This document shows, piece after piece, positions 6,124 to 12,316 of a stretch of DNA of 12,316 nucleotides. The notes beneath the pieces are model-generated. The model had not been told where the DNA came from, did no database searches, and saw nothing but the letters and a program-made list of their open reading frames with translations. Positions within the stretch are counted from its first letter, which is position 1. Each line of letters begins with the position of its first letter. The position numbers were made by a program, and so were the translations under genes. The DNA comes from Pseudonocardiaceae bacterium (GTDB taxonomy: Bacteria; Actinomycetota; Actinomycetes; Mycobacteriales; Pseudonocardiaceae). The DNA is taken from positions 1 through 12,316 of the forward strand of contig JAICSB010000049.1 in assembly GCA_025937115.1 (NCBI GenBank), in the 5' to 3' direction.

Positions 6124-7965
6124 ATGAGTCACTACAAGACCAACCTCCGCGACCTGGAGTTCACCCTGTTCGAGGTGCTCCGGGTGCAGGAACGGATGGG
6201 CGTCGGCCCGTACGCCGAGATGGACCGCGACACCGCGCACGACATCCTCGTCGAGCTCGACCGGCTGGCTCGAGGGCCGCTGTCGGAGTCCTTCGCCGAG
6301 TCCGACCGCCATCCCCCGACTTTCGACCCCGAGACGCACACGGTCGAGCTCCCGGCCGCGTTCAAGAAGTCATACCAGGCGCTCTGGGACGGTGAGTGGT
6401 ACCGGCTGGACCTGCCCACTGAGCTGGGCGGCTTCGGTGCGCCGCCCACCCTGCGCTGGGCAGCGTCGGAGCTGATGCTGGGCGCCAACCCAGCGGTGTT
6501 CATCTACATGAGCGGTCCCAGCATGGCCTACGTAATACACCGCAACGGCACCGCCGAGCAGCAGCGCTGGGCCCAACTCATGATCGACAAAGGCTGGTGC
6601 TCGACCATGGTGCTCACCGAGGCTGACGCGGGCTCGGATGTCGGCGCCGGGCGGACCAAAGCGATCCAGCAGCCCGACGGCTCGTGGCACCTCGAGGGCG
6701 TCAAGCGCTTCATCACCTCGGCCGAGCACGATCTCAGTGACAACATCATGCACATGGTGTTGGCGAGGCCGGAAGGGCCCGGCATCACCCCAGCGCCGGG
6801 GACCAAGGGACTGTCGCTGTTCCTAGTGCCGAAGTATCACTTCGACACCGATACTGGCGAGCTCGACGCCCGTAACGGCGCGTTCGTGACCGGCGTCGAA
6901 CACAAGATGGGTCTCAAGGTCTCCACCACCTGTGAGCTCACTTTCGGCGCGCACGGAACCCCGGCGGTCGGCTGGCTGCTCGGCGATGTGCACAACGGCA
7001 TCGCGCAGATGTTCCAGGTGATCGAGTACGCCCGGATGATGGTCGGCACCAAGGCGATCGCGACGCTGTCCAGCGGCTATCTCAACGCGCTGGAGTTCGC
7101 CAAGCAACGGGTGCAAGGCGCCGACATCACCCAGATGCGCGACAAGACCGCTCCGCGAGTGACGATCACCCACCATCCCGACGTGCGCCGGATGCTGATG
7201 TTGCAGAAGGCCTACACCGAGGGCCTGCGTGCGCTGTACCTCTACACCGCGAGCTATCAGGACACCGTGGAGATGGGTGGCCCGGACGCCGATCCGGACG
7301 CCGAGATGGCCACCCGGGTCAACGATCTGCTACTGCCCATCGTCAAAGGCGTCGGTTCCGAGCGGGCTTATGAAATGCTCACCCTGTCGCTGCAGACCCT
7401 GGGCGGATCAGGCTTCCTGCAGGACTATCCCATTGAGCAGTACATTCGGGACGCCAAGATCGACAGTCTGTACGAGGGCACCACGGCGATCCAGTCCCAG
7501 GACTTCTTCTTCCGCAAGATCGTCCGCGACGGTGGTCAGGCGATCGGGCATCTGAACAAGGAGATCCAAGCGTTCCTGGACGCCGGCAACGGCCGGCTCA
7601 AGGAGGAACGGGCGTTGCTGGCCACCGCACTGGCTGATCTGCAGGCGATGCTCGGTACCATGATCGGCTTTGTGCTGTCGGCGCAGCACGATCCGCGCAA
7701 CATCTACAAGGTCGCCCAGCAGACCGTGCGCCTGTTGATGAGCACTGGCGACGTGCTGATCGGCTGGCTGCTGTTGCGCCAGGCCGACGTGGCGCTGACC
7801 GCGCTGACCGGCGAGGTCTCAACGAAGGACGAGTTGTTCTACCAGGGCAAGGTCGCCGCGGCGAGCTTCTTCGCCCGCAACATCCTGCCCGAACTGACGT
7901 GCCGCCGCGCCATCGTCGAGTCCACCGACAACGCCCTCATGGACGTCCCCGAAGAAGCCTTCTAA
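6124..7965 (+). CDS. fadE5: Acyl-CoA dehydrogenase FadE5 (long C-terminal domain type)
   Basis: A 613-residue FAD enzyme of the first step of fatty acid beta-oxidation, making trans-2-enoyl-CoA in the cytoplasm. The N-terminus [18 protein letters not shown], the middle [20 protein letters not shown] (161-180) and the end closely match the mycobacterial FadE5 (Rv0244c) type as I recall it. The flavin/substrate region is 161-174. [12 protein letters not shown] (261-272) is the conserved strand block. The catalytic base is probably E451 in [36 protein letters not shown] (422-447) is the usual C-terminal helix signature. The extra domain after about residue 470 fits the roughly 600-residue class. 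The ATG at 6124 matches the family N-terminus; a longer frame to 6037 would run through the promoter sites. It appears to be a single-gene unit, ending before a long hairpin. Confidence 0.95.
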   Translation: MSHYKTNLRDLEFTLFEVLRVQERMGVGPYAEMDRDTAHDILVELDRLARGPLSESFAESDRHPPTFDPETHTVELPAAFKKSYQALWDGEWYRLDLPTELGGFGAPPTLRWAASELMLGANPAVFIYMSGPSMAYVIHRNGTAEQQRWAQLMIDKGWCSTMVLTEADAGSDVGAGRTKAIQQPDGSWHLEGVKRFITSAEHDLSDNIMHMVLARPEGPGITPAPGTKGLSLFLVPKYHFDTDTGELDARNGAFVTGVEHKMGLKVSTTCELTFGAHGTPAVGWLLGDVHNGIAQMFQVIEYARMMVGTKAIATLSSGYLNALEFAKQRVQGADITQMRDKTAPRVTITHHPDVRRMLMLQKAYTEGLRALYLYTASYQDTVEMGGPDADPDAEMATRVNDLLLPIVKGVGSERAYEMLTLSLQTLGGSGFLQDYPIEQYIRDAKIDSLYEGTTAIQSQDFFFRKIVRDGGQAIGHLNKEIQAFLDAGNGRLKEERALLATALADLQAMLGTMIGFVLSAQHDPRNIYKVAQQTVRLLMSTGDVLIGWLLLRQADVALTALTGEVSTKDELFYQGKVAAASFFARNILPELTCRRAIVESTDNALMDVPEEAF

Positions 7966-7985
7966 ACCCGGAGTGCTCTGCGCCC

Positions 7986-8044
7986 CCCGAACTCCACAGC
8001 AGAGCTGTTCGGCCCAGTTTGACAGCACTGCTGTGGAGTTCGGG
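7986..8044. terminator. Long hairpin between convergent fadE5 and vanW-like genes
   Basis: The arm 7986-8002 is the exact reverse complement of 8028-8044 (17 bp). After one A-A mismatch the stem continues with GCTGT (8004-8008) against ACAGC (8022-8026), leaving a loop of about 13 bases. It begins 20 bases after the fadE5 stop and ends 11 bases before the vanW-like stop, so it probably terminates both. Neither side has a U tract, as is common for actinobacterial terminators. An outer 9-bp pair (7978-7986 with 8060-8068) reaches into the vanW-like 3' end. Confidence 0.78.
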
Positions 8045-8055
8045 AGCAGGAGAGC

Positions 8056-9855
8056 TCACGGGGCGCAGATGACTTGGGGTTCTGGGTCGTAGACCACCTT
8101 GCGGGTGTGGCGGGTGATTTCGGCGTGGGTGTTGGCGTCGCGGATCACGCGGGTGTCGGTGACGGTGAAGCCGCGCTCGCCTTGGGTGGGGGTGCACGGT
8201 TGGCCCGTGACGGTCTCTGGTTTCTGGTCGATGAAGTCGGTGCGCGGTCCGGTGATCGACTCGACGTCGACGTGTTTGGTGCCCCAGAGCGTCACCGTGA
8301 TCGAGGTCGGGGTCCACGCCGTCTGGATAAGGATGCCGGTGGGTGCGTCGTCGCGGAACTTGACGTCGATGGCGCCCTCGAACACGGTCGCCTCCCGGGC
8401 CGCGGGGTAGCGGCTGATGTAGTAGCTGTGTTCCTTGTGCTCGACGTCGGTCAGGCCCGCGAAGTACGTGGCGTTGTAGAGCGTGGTGGCGAACTGGGAG
8501 ATGCCGCCGCCGATGCCCCGGCTGGGCCGACCGTGGTCGATGATGCCGGCGTCGACGTATCCGGTGGCGGCGTTACGCGGGCCGGTGTACCCGTTGAGGC
8601 TGAAGGTCTCGCCAGGCCGCAGGATCGCACCGTTGACCTGTTCTGCGACCCGGCGGATATTGGCACCGGAGTCGGTGGCGAATCCGCCGGTACTGAACGT
8701 GGCGATCTGGGTGGTGATCCCGAGCGCAGTGGCCTGCGCGGTGCTCAGCGTAGGTGGCAGAGTGACGTAGCTGGCCGCCAGGGTGCGCTGCGATCCGGAG
8801 TTGTGCAGCACGTCGAGCAGCGGTAGCAGGCTGGCGGTCCAATCGATGCCGCGGCCGTCGACTGAGGGCAGTACCACCGGCGCGGCGCCCTGGATCAGGA
8901 TCTCGGCGTTCTTGCCTGGTTTCTGTGTGGAGCTGAGCTGGAGGTTCAGCGCGGCGATCACCGTGGGATTGTCGATGGTGGTGGTCAAGCCACCCCGGCT
9001 GTCCGGCGCGAACCGCAGCGCCGCGGCGATGACGTCCGGCATGAGCATGGCGTCCTGGCCGTCACCGGTGACCTTGACGGGCGCTGACACGGCGGGTTCG
9101 GCGATGTCATGCAGGGCCGCCAGGACCCCGTCGGCGGTAGTACGGACCGGCTGCGTCGTCACCGGGACACGCACGGTGCCACCGCGGATCCCGCGCGCGA
9201 GGATGAGGTCGGTGGTGGTGGCGACGTCGAGGTGCTGGCCGGACCGCGGTTGCACCGCGACCGGCCGCGTGCCGACGAAGTGGATGGTGCCCTCGATCGG
9301 TTCCCGGTCGGTTGTGCTGAGCAGCCCTTGCAGAGCCGCGGTGAGAGCGGCTCGGTGAGTGGCGGTGACCACGGCCATCTCCCGGGTCCGCCACAGCGAG
9401 CTCAGCCGGGTCCATGGGTTCAGCGGCTGCTTGCCCGCCTGGTCGACAGTGGCGGGCCAGTCCAGGCTTAGGCCGGCCCGCGCAGGGTCGAGAGTGGCGT
9501 TGACGTCACCGGCCTCCAGGGTGATCGGATGGCTCAGCTGTGGCTCGAGCTGCTCACGCAGCCGCTGCTCGGCCGCGACCCGGGTAATCCCGCCGACGGG
9601 TACGCCCGCGACGGTGACGCCGCGAGGGACGTCGCCGGAGGACATCGCGAGGTCGATGAAGTAGGCCAGCGCCAGCAGCCCGAGCAGGCCGGCTACGAAG
9701 ATTCCGGTACGGCGCAGTGCCCGGTTCTGGTCGGACTGGTGCAGCGGTGTTGCCAGTATTCTGGGGATCTCGGTCGTGGCGCCGGGGGCGGTTCGGGCCG
9801 GGTTGTCGAACAACGGCCATGGCTCGGGCTGCGCCGGCTTGTCGGGTGACCTCAC
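8056..9855 (-). CDS. VanW-family membrane-anchored cell-wall protein
   Basis: 599 residues from a GTG at 9853-9855. A 50-residue proline-rich cytoplasmic N-terminus precedes one membrane helix (about 51-70), so the rest is outside the cell. It starts with DVPRGVTVAGVPVGGIT (75-91), the entry to YoaR-type putative peptidoglycan-binding (PG_binding_4-like) repeats, which span about 95-235 and 240-360. The VanW domain is about 385-510, with GETFSLNGYTG (415-425), IGGGISQFATTLYNATYFAGL (448-468) and EHSYYISRYPAAREATV (475-491). The tail (545-599) looks G5-like and has two cysteines, C553 and C597, that could pair. VanW was named from vancomycin-resistance clusters but its activity is unknown; resistance should not be assumed. 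The GTG overlaps the GroES-like stop (GTGA, 9852-9855), so the two genes are translationally coupled. Confidence 0.93.
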   Translation of the reverse strand: MRSPDKPAQPEPWPLFDNPARTAPGATTEIPRILATPLHQSDQNRALRRTGIFVAGLLGLLALAYFIDLAMSSGDVPRGVTVAGVPVGGITRVAAEQRLREQLEPQLSHPITLEAGDVNATLDPARAGLSLDWPATVDQAGKQPLNPWTRLSSLWRTREMAVVTATHRAALTAALQGLLSTTDREPIEGTIHFVGTRPVAVQPRSGQHLDVATTTDLILARGIRGGTVRVPVTTQPVRTTADGVLAALHDIAEPAVSAPVKVTGDGQDAMLMPDVIAAALRFAPDSRGGLTTTIDNPTVIAALNLQLSSTQKPGKNAEILIQGAAPVVLPSVDGRGIDWTASLLPLLDVLHNSGSQRTLAASYVTLPPTLSTAQATALGITTQIATFSTGGFATDSGANIRRVAEQVNGAILRPGETFSLNGYTGPRNAATGYVDAGIIDHGRPSRGIGGGISQFATTLYNATYFAGLTDVEHKEHSYYISRYPAAREATVFEGAIDVKFRDDAPTGILIQTAWTPTSITVTLWGTKHVDVESITGPRTDFIDQKPETVTGQPCTPTQGERGFTVTDTRVIRDANTHAEITRHTRKVVYDPEPQVICAP

Positions 9856-10178
9856 AAATACAGGCCCGTTCCGTGCTCGGCGCGCTCGCTGGCTACCGCC
9901 TGCAGGTCCCGTTCCCGCATGACCAGATATGCCGACCCCTGCACCTCGACCTCGAACTGGTCCTCAGGGTTGAACAGCACCCGGTCACCGACCTGCACGG
10001 TGCGGACGTGGTTGCCGACCCCGTACACCTCACCCCAGGACAATCGCTTGGCTACCTGGGCCGTTGCCGGGATGAGGATTCCGCCACTGCTGCGGCGCTC
10101 GCCTTCGTCACCGACCAGTCGCACCATCACGCGGTCGTGCAGCATCTGGATCTCGAGCTTGCTCTCGGGCACGGGCAC
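9852..10178 (-). CDS. GroES-like chaperonin-10 paralog, orphan (no GroEL beside it)
   Basis: 108 residues from the GTG at 10176-10178. The body LHDRVMVRLVGDEGERRSSGGILIPATA (13-40) is the Cpn10 first strand plus the mobile loop, with the hydrophobic GroEL-contact tripeptide ILI (34-36). It continues with GEVYGVGNHVRTVQVGDRVLFNPEDQFEVEVQGSAYLVMRERDLQAVAS (49-97), which matches the rest of the fold. The tail after residue 98 is an extension ending in GLYL. The sequence is clearly unlike the canonical actinobacterial GroES (MAKVNIKPLEDKI). The start has no Shine-Dalgarno, but TACCCT sits 7 bases upstream, the layout of a leaderless transcript. An upstream ATG at 10244 has no support. It is coupled to the VanW-like gene downstream. 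Confidence 0.88.
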   Translation of the reverse strand: MPVPESKLEIQMLHDRVMVRLVGDEGERRSSGGILIPATAQVAKRLSWGEVYGVGNHVRTVQVGDRVLFNPEDQFEVEVQGSAYLVMRERDLQAVASERAEHGTGLYL

Positions 10179-10185
10179 GGCGAAG

Positions 10186-10191
10186 AGGGTA
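10186..10191 (-). promoter_or_regulatory. Leaderless-type -10 element for the GroES-like/VanW pair
   Basis: On the minus strand TACCCT ends 7 bases before the GTG at 10178, so transcription would begin at or next to the start codon. There is no good -35 hexamer at 17-18 bases. Leaderless genes with TANNNT at this distance are common in actinobacteria. Assigned by eye. Confidence 0.45.
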
Positions 10192-10249
10192 CGTGCTGCG
10201 GTCGACGCCACTTGCGGGGCACCAGCGGTACGGCACTGGGGCAACAGAA

Positions 10250-10296
10250 GGCCCCGTGAGGCTGCCGGGTCGGGGGTCCAACAGCATCACGGGGCT
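10250..10296. terminator. Hairpin downstream of the ATPase gene, probable terminator
   Basis: GCCCCGTGA (10251-10259) pairs exactly with TCACGGGGC (10287-10295), loop 27 bases, with one outer wobble pair possible (10250/10296) in rightward RNA. In the leftward reading it follows the ATPase stop (10383) and is followed by CTTCTGTTGCC, moderately U-rich. It most likely ends the ATPase transcript before the GroES-like promoter. Confidence 0.55.
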
Positions 10297-10330
10297 AACA
10301 GTGTCATCGAAACACGCCACGGCACTGTTA
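10296..10330. repeat. Second hairpin abutting the first
   Basis: TAACAGTG (10296-10303) pairs exactly with CACTGTTA (10323-10330). A wobble and a C-G pair extend the stem to 10 (10304-10305 with 10321-10322), loop 15 bases. It starts on the base after the GCCCCGTGA hairpin ends. It could be the upstream half of a tandem terminator or an operator of TetR type. Confidence 0.6.
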
Positions 10331-10382
10331 CAACCCTCCGCCGACTCACCGGCCGTTCACTCATTCGGGGTACTCGGATGCC

Positions 10383-11582
10383 TCAGCCGACCAGCCTGCC
10401 GAGCAGGAATCGACCGAAATGTGGGACGGTGAATGCGATCTGCCCGCGCTCGGCGGAGTACACGAGCCCCTTCTTGAGCAGGCTGTCCCGGGCTGGGGAC
10501 AGCGATGAAGCGCGTCGCCCGAGCACCTCGGCCACCTGTGTGGTGCCGACCGGCTCGTCCCGGCCGCCGGTGAGTTCGGCCATCGACTGCAGGTACTCCC
10601 GCTCGGCCGGAGTGGCCCGCTCGAACCGGGACCCGAAGAAACCCACGGCGAGTTCGGTCTCGGCCTCGGGCGCGGCCACCTGGACGTCGATGATCCCGAT
10701 CGGGGACCTCGGGGCAGCGTCCCACGCGGCCTTGCCGTAGGCCTGCACGAAATAGGGGTAGCCGCCGGAGGTCTCGAACAGCGTGTCCAGCGCGTCGGGG
10801 GTGATCGCGGCGTTCTCCCGCTCGATCGGGGCGACCACGGCGCGGTCGGCGTCGGCACGGTCCAGTCGGTCGATCCGCAGGTAGCGGAACAGCCGTTCGG
10901 AGTAGGACTTCGACGCGCTGAGCACCGCGGGCAGGTGCGGCAAACCAGCGCCAACCACCACCAGCGGCGCCCCGGACTGGGACAACTCGTGGCACGCGGC
11001 GCACAGTGCGGAGACGTCATCGGGTGCGACGTCTTGCATCTCGTCGATCAGCAGCGCCACCCCGGTGCCGACGTCGGCGGCCAACTCCGCGACCGCGGTG
11101 AACAGTTCCATCAGGTCGATCTCGATATCCCCGGAATCGGCCCGGCCGGTGACGGTCGGCGCGTCGATGCCCGGCTGCCAGCGATCCCGCAGTTTGGCGT
11201 CTCGGGGCGTGGCGCGCAGCGCGAAGGCTTTCAATATCCCGAGTACCTCGTCAACCCGGTCCGGGGCGCGGTGGCGCAGAGCGAGATCACGCACCGCCCG
11301 GTGCAGCGCGGCCGACAGCGGGCGGCGCAACCCGCCGTCCGGCCGGGCTTCGACCTTGCCGGCGCCCCACCCGCGACGCATCGCCATCGACCGGAGCTCA
11401 CCGAGCAGCACTGTTTTGCCCACCCCACGCAGGCCGGTCAGCACCAGGGAGCGTTCAGGGCGGCCCCGGGCCACCCGCTCCAGCACCACGTCGAAGGCCG
11501 CCAGCTCACGGTCGCGGCCAGCCAGCTCGGGTGGCCGCTGGCCTGCGCCGGGGGCGAACGGATTACGCACCGGATCCATCAT
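10383..11582 (-). CDS. AAA ATPase, Orc1/Cdc6-like with C-terminal winged helix
   Basis: 399 residues. The Walker A is GLRGVGKT (50-57) and the Walker B is ALLIDEMQD (176-184), both intact, so it should bind and cleave ATP. VVVGAGLPHLP (208-218) is sensor-like, and ETSGGYPYFVQAYGKAAW (270-287) matches the motif that in Orc/Cdc6 and STAND-type AAA_16 proteins holds the lid. Residues about 322-385 form a winged helix (TPAEREYLQSMAEL, then TTQVAEVLGRRASSLSPARDSLLKKGLVY), so it may bind DNA. The protein is soluble. The start is ATG at 11580-11582 or the next ATG at 11577-11579. No Shine-Dalgarno is present, but TATTGT lies 3 to 6 bases upstream, so it may be leaderless. The gene is alone, with a 400-base gene-free stretch upstream. 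Its role is not known; replication, defence or regulatory switching are all possible. Confidence 0.87.
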   Translation of the reverse strand: MMDPVRNPFAPGAGQRPPELAGRDRELAAFDVVLERVARGRPERSLVLTGLRGVGKTVLLGELRSMAMRRGWGAGKVEARPDGGLRRPLSAALHRAVRDLALRHRAPDRVDEVLGILKAFALRATPRDAKLRDRWQPGIDAPTVTGRADSGDIEIDLMELFTAVAELAADVGTGVALLIDEMQDVAPDDVSALCAACHELSQSGAPLVVVGAGLPHLPAVLSASKSYSERLFRYLRIDRLDRADADRAVVAPIERENAAITPDALDTLFETSGGYPYFVQAYGKAAWDAAPRSPIGIIDVQVAAPEAETELAVGFFGSRFERATPAEREYLQSMAELTGGRDEPVGTTQVAEVLGRRASSLSPARDSLLKKGLVYSAERGQIAFTVPHFGRFLLGRLVG

Positions 11583-11982
11583 CGGACAATATCCGGCTAT
11601 CTAGCGTTCACCGCAGATTCCGCAATAAAGCCCAATCGGCGTGTCATCGCAGGCCCACTGGATCAAGAAGTATCACGTGGGACGCCGGCTGCCTGCACCA
11701 CACCGCGCCCGTAGTGCCACCAACAGCCATAAGGTTCCAATAGTCAGTCAGCTTGGCCGGGGAACTGCGAAAAGGTTCCGATAGGCAGAGCCGGTAGCAG
11801 TCAGAGACGGCGATACCTGATGTGCAGGCCGACGTAGCCGTCGACTGGATGGTGGAGGGCTTCGGGAACGGTGGCCAGGACGTCAAAGTCTAGCGTCGGT
11901 GCCGCCCGACGAACGGTCGTCGGTCGCGACCGGGTCTCCCGCTACCTCTCACCACCCCGGTCGGCCGGGTCGTCGCCCAGAG
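11583..11982. other. Gene-free stretch of 400 bases
   Basis: I see no convincing gene here on either strand. It holds the possible leaderless promoter of the ATPase (TATTGT on the minus strand just upstream of the ATG), a pair of 17-bp direct repeats (11731 and 11772), a small hairpin CGACGA/TCGTCG (11907-11922) and the adjoining 12-bp palindrome CGGTCGCGACCG (11921-11932). The last two lie downstream of the VOC remnant in its reading direction and may be an old terminator. Short open frames (GTG at 11641, GTG at 11822) lack supporting signals. Confidence 0.5.
11731..11788 (+). repeat. Pair of 17-bp direct repeats, 41 bp apart
   Basis: AAGGTTCCAATAGTCAG (11731-11747) and AAGGTTCCGATAGGCAG (11772-11788) agree at 15 of 17 positions. 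Between them GGAAC (11761-11765) could pair with GTTCC of the second copy. The spacing is about four helical turns, which would suit paired protein binding, but no gene start lies close by on the plus strand. Possibly a remnant of a mobile or regulatory element. Confidence 0.5.
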
Positions 11983-12123
11983 CTAACCCTTGCTGAAGTC
12001 GGGGATGCTGATCGAGCCATCCGCTGCCAACGGGAAACCCGGGTTGTGCGCGATCTCCCACGCGTGGCCGTCGAGATCGGTGAAGACGCCGGCGTATCCG
12101 GCATAGAACGTCTTGGCTGCCGG
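11983..12123 (-). pseudogene. C-terminal remnant of a VOC/glyoxalase-family protein
   Basis: Reading leftward from about 12123 the frame gives PAAKTFYAGYAGVFTDLDGH, then AWEIAHNPGFPLAADGSIS and IPDFSKG before a TAG at 11983-11985 (46 residues). This is the last strand-turn-strand of the vicinal oxygen chelate fold in its 'glyoxalase/bleomycin resistance' form, including the Glu of WEIAHNP that usually binds metal. A full member needs about 130 residues. Upstream of 12123 none of the three minus-strand frames continues the fold and no ribosome site or ATG fits, so roughly two thirds of the gene is missing. The kept part is undamaged, so the loss may be a recent deletion. No function is expected. 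Confidence 0.78.
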
Positions 12124-12244
12124 CCTAACAGCTGAGTCTGACAATGCTGCCGTCCCGGACGCGCCGGAGACACCCGGAGCGGTTCGTCGGCGGGCACGTC
12201 CATGCGGCCGCCGTGAGTCGGCCGTGGCAGGGTAGGAGGGGCCG

Positions 12245-12277
12245 GTGCGTGACGACGGAGAGGACCGACCGCGATGA
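12245..12277 (+). CDS. Possible 10-codon upstream reading frame coupled to the oxidoreductase
   Basis: GTG at 12245-12247 reads VRDDGEDRPR and stops at TGA 12275-12277, overlapping the oxidoreductase ATG (12274-12276) as ATGA. A strong GGAGGG (12235-12240) lies 4 bases before the GTG. It may be a leader peptide that delivers ribosomes to the next start, or a chance frame. Very short, so low confidence. Confidence 0.3.
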   Translation: MRDDGEDRPR

Positions 12278-12316
12278 GCAGGGCCTACGGGTACACCTCT
12301 TACGGCGGCCCCGAGA
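12274..12316 (+). CDS. NADP-dependent oxidoreductase (quinone reductase-like MDR), N-terminus only
   Basis: Only 14 codons are present before the window ends: MSRAYGYTSYGGPE. The pattern RAYGYTxYGGPE is the usual first strand of zinc-independent medium-chain dehydrogenase/reductases of the quinone oxidoreductase class, which reduce quinones or enones with NADPH in the cytoplasm. GGAGAGGA (12257-12264) lies 9 bases before the ATG. The remainder, and any nucleotide-binding motif, lies outside the window. Confidence 0.7.
   Translation, partial: MSRAYGYTSYGGPE

Noticed and set aside
8074..8826. 250-codon plus-strand frame opposite the VanW gene
   Set aside because: Low-complexity Gly/Val/Asp composition typical of antisense to a high-GC gene; no recognisable domain.
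8056..9855. VanW gene read as evidence of vancomycin resistance
   Set aside because: No vanHAX, vanRS or vanY genes are nearby, and VanW-domain proteins are widespread without resistance.
10935..11714. 259-codon plus-strand frame opposite the ATPase
   Set aside because: Antisense shadow, no domain. The ATPase strand carries intact Walker A and B.
11641..11784. GTG-started 47-codon frame on the plus strand
   Set aside because: No ribosome site, basic low-information sequence and no family resemblance. It also spans both direct repeats.
11822..11893. GTG-started 23-codon frame (VQADVAVDWMVEGFGNGGQ...)
   Set aside because: Composition looks protein-like, but it has no ribosome site and no recognised family. 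It may be another gene remnant but cannot be supported.
11949..12203. 84-codon minus-strand frame starting MDVPADEP
   Set aside because: It overlaps the VOC remnant in a different frame. The remnant has clear family signature and this frame has none.
1..12316. CRISPR array, tRNA, rRNA, IS element or prophage
   Set aside because: No regularly spaced repeats, cloverleaf, rRNA-like stretch, transposase or phage protein was found on either strand.

Overview
The window is high-GC DNA with dense bidirectional gene packing, GTG starts, leaderless-looking promoters and a FadE5-type acyl-CoA dehydrogenase paired with actinobacterial families. It most likely comes from an actinobacterial chromosome (Pseudonocardiales or Mycobacteriales type). 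The genus is inference only. No rRNA, tRNA, CRISPR array, transposase or phage gene was seen.

Region 1 (1-3514) is a divergent metabolic cassette. Leftward run a GntR/FadR-type regulator and, overlapping it by 8 bases, the start of a hydantoinase/5-oxoprolinase subunit A (HyuA-like). Rightward run an MFS carboxylate-type transporter, a YcsI/DUF1445 'putative hydro-lyase' (D-glutamate cyclase-like family) and a 93-residue membrane-anchored protein whose start overlaps the YcsI stop. A perfect 17-bp palindrome lies inside the spacer of the best rightward promoter and is the likely GntR operator. The gene set resembles the Bacillus subtilis ycsFGI-kipIAR 5-oxoproline locus, which suggests uptake and breakdown of 5-oxoproline, D-glutamate or a related cyclic amide or carboxylate.

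Region 2 (3550-5910) is envelope and stress related. It holds a secreted right-handed beta-helix protein, converging on a PAP2-type membrane phosphatase with a single base between the stop codons. Upstream of the phosphatase is a small heat-shock protein (Hsp20). A 14-bp perfect inverted repeat spans the Hsp20-PAP2 gap and contains the candidate PAP2 start codon.

Region 3 (6046-8055) is fadE5, a long-chain acyl-CoA dehydrogenase with the extended C-terminal domain. Its promoter carries two similar TTAC...GTAA-type sites 24 bp apart, one between -35 and -10 and one around the start point. A long hairpin (17-bp perfect stem plus inner pairs) lies between fadE5 and the convergent VanW gene.

Region 4 (8056-11582) reads leftward. 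It contains an AAA/Orc-Cdc6-like ATPase with a C-terminal winged helix, two back-to-back hairpins, a divergent GroES-like Cpn10 with an apparently leaderless start, and a 599-residue membrane-anchored VanW-family protein whose GTG start overlaps the GroES-like stop by four bases.

Region 5 (11583-12316) is gene-poor. It holds a pair of 17-bp direct repeats, a 46-codon remnant of a VOC/glyoxalase-family protein on the minus strand, and the first 14 codons of an NADP-dependent oxidoreductase on the plus strand. That gene is preceded by a 10-codon reading frame with a strong ribosome binding site that overlaps its start.
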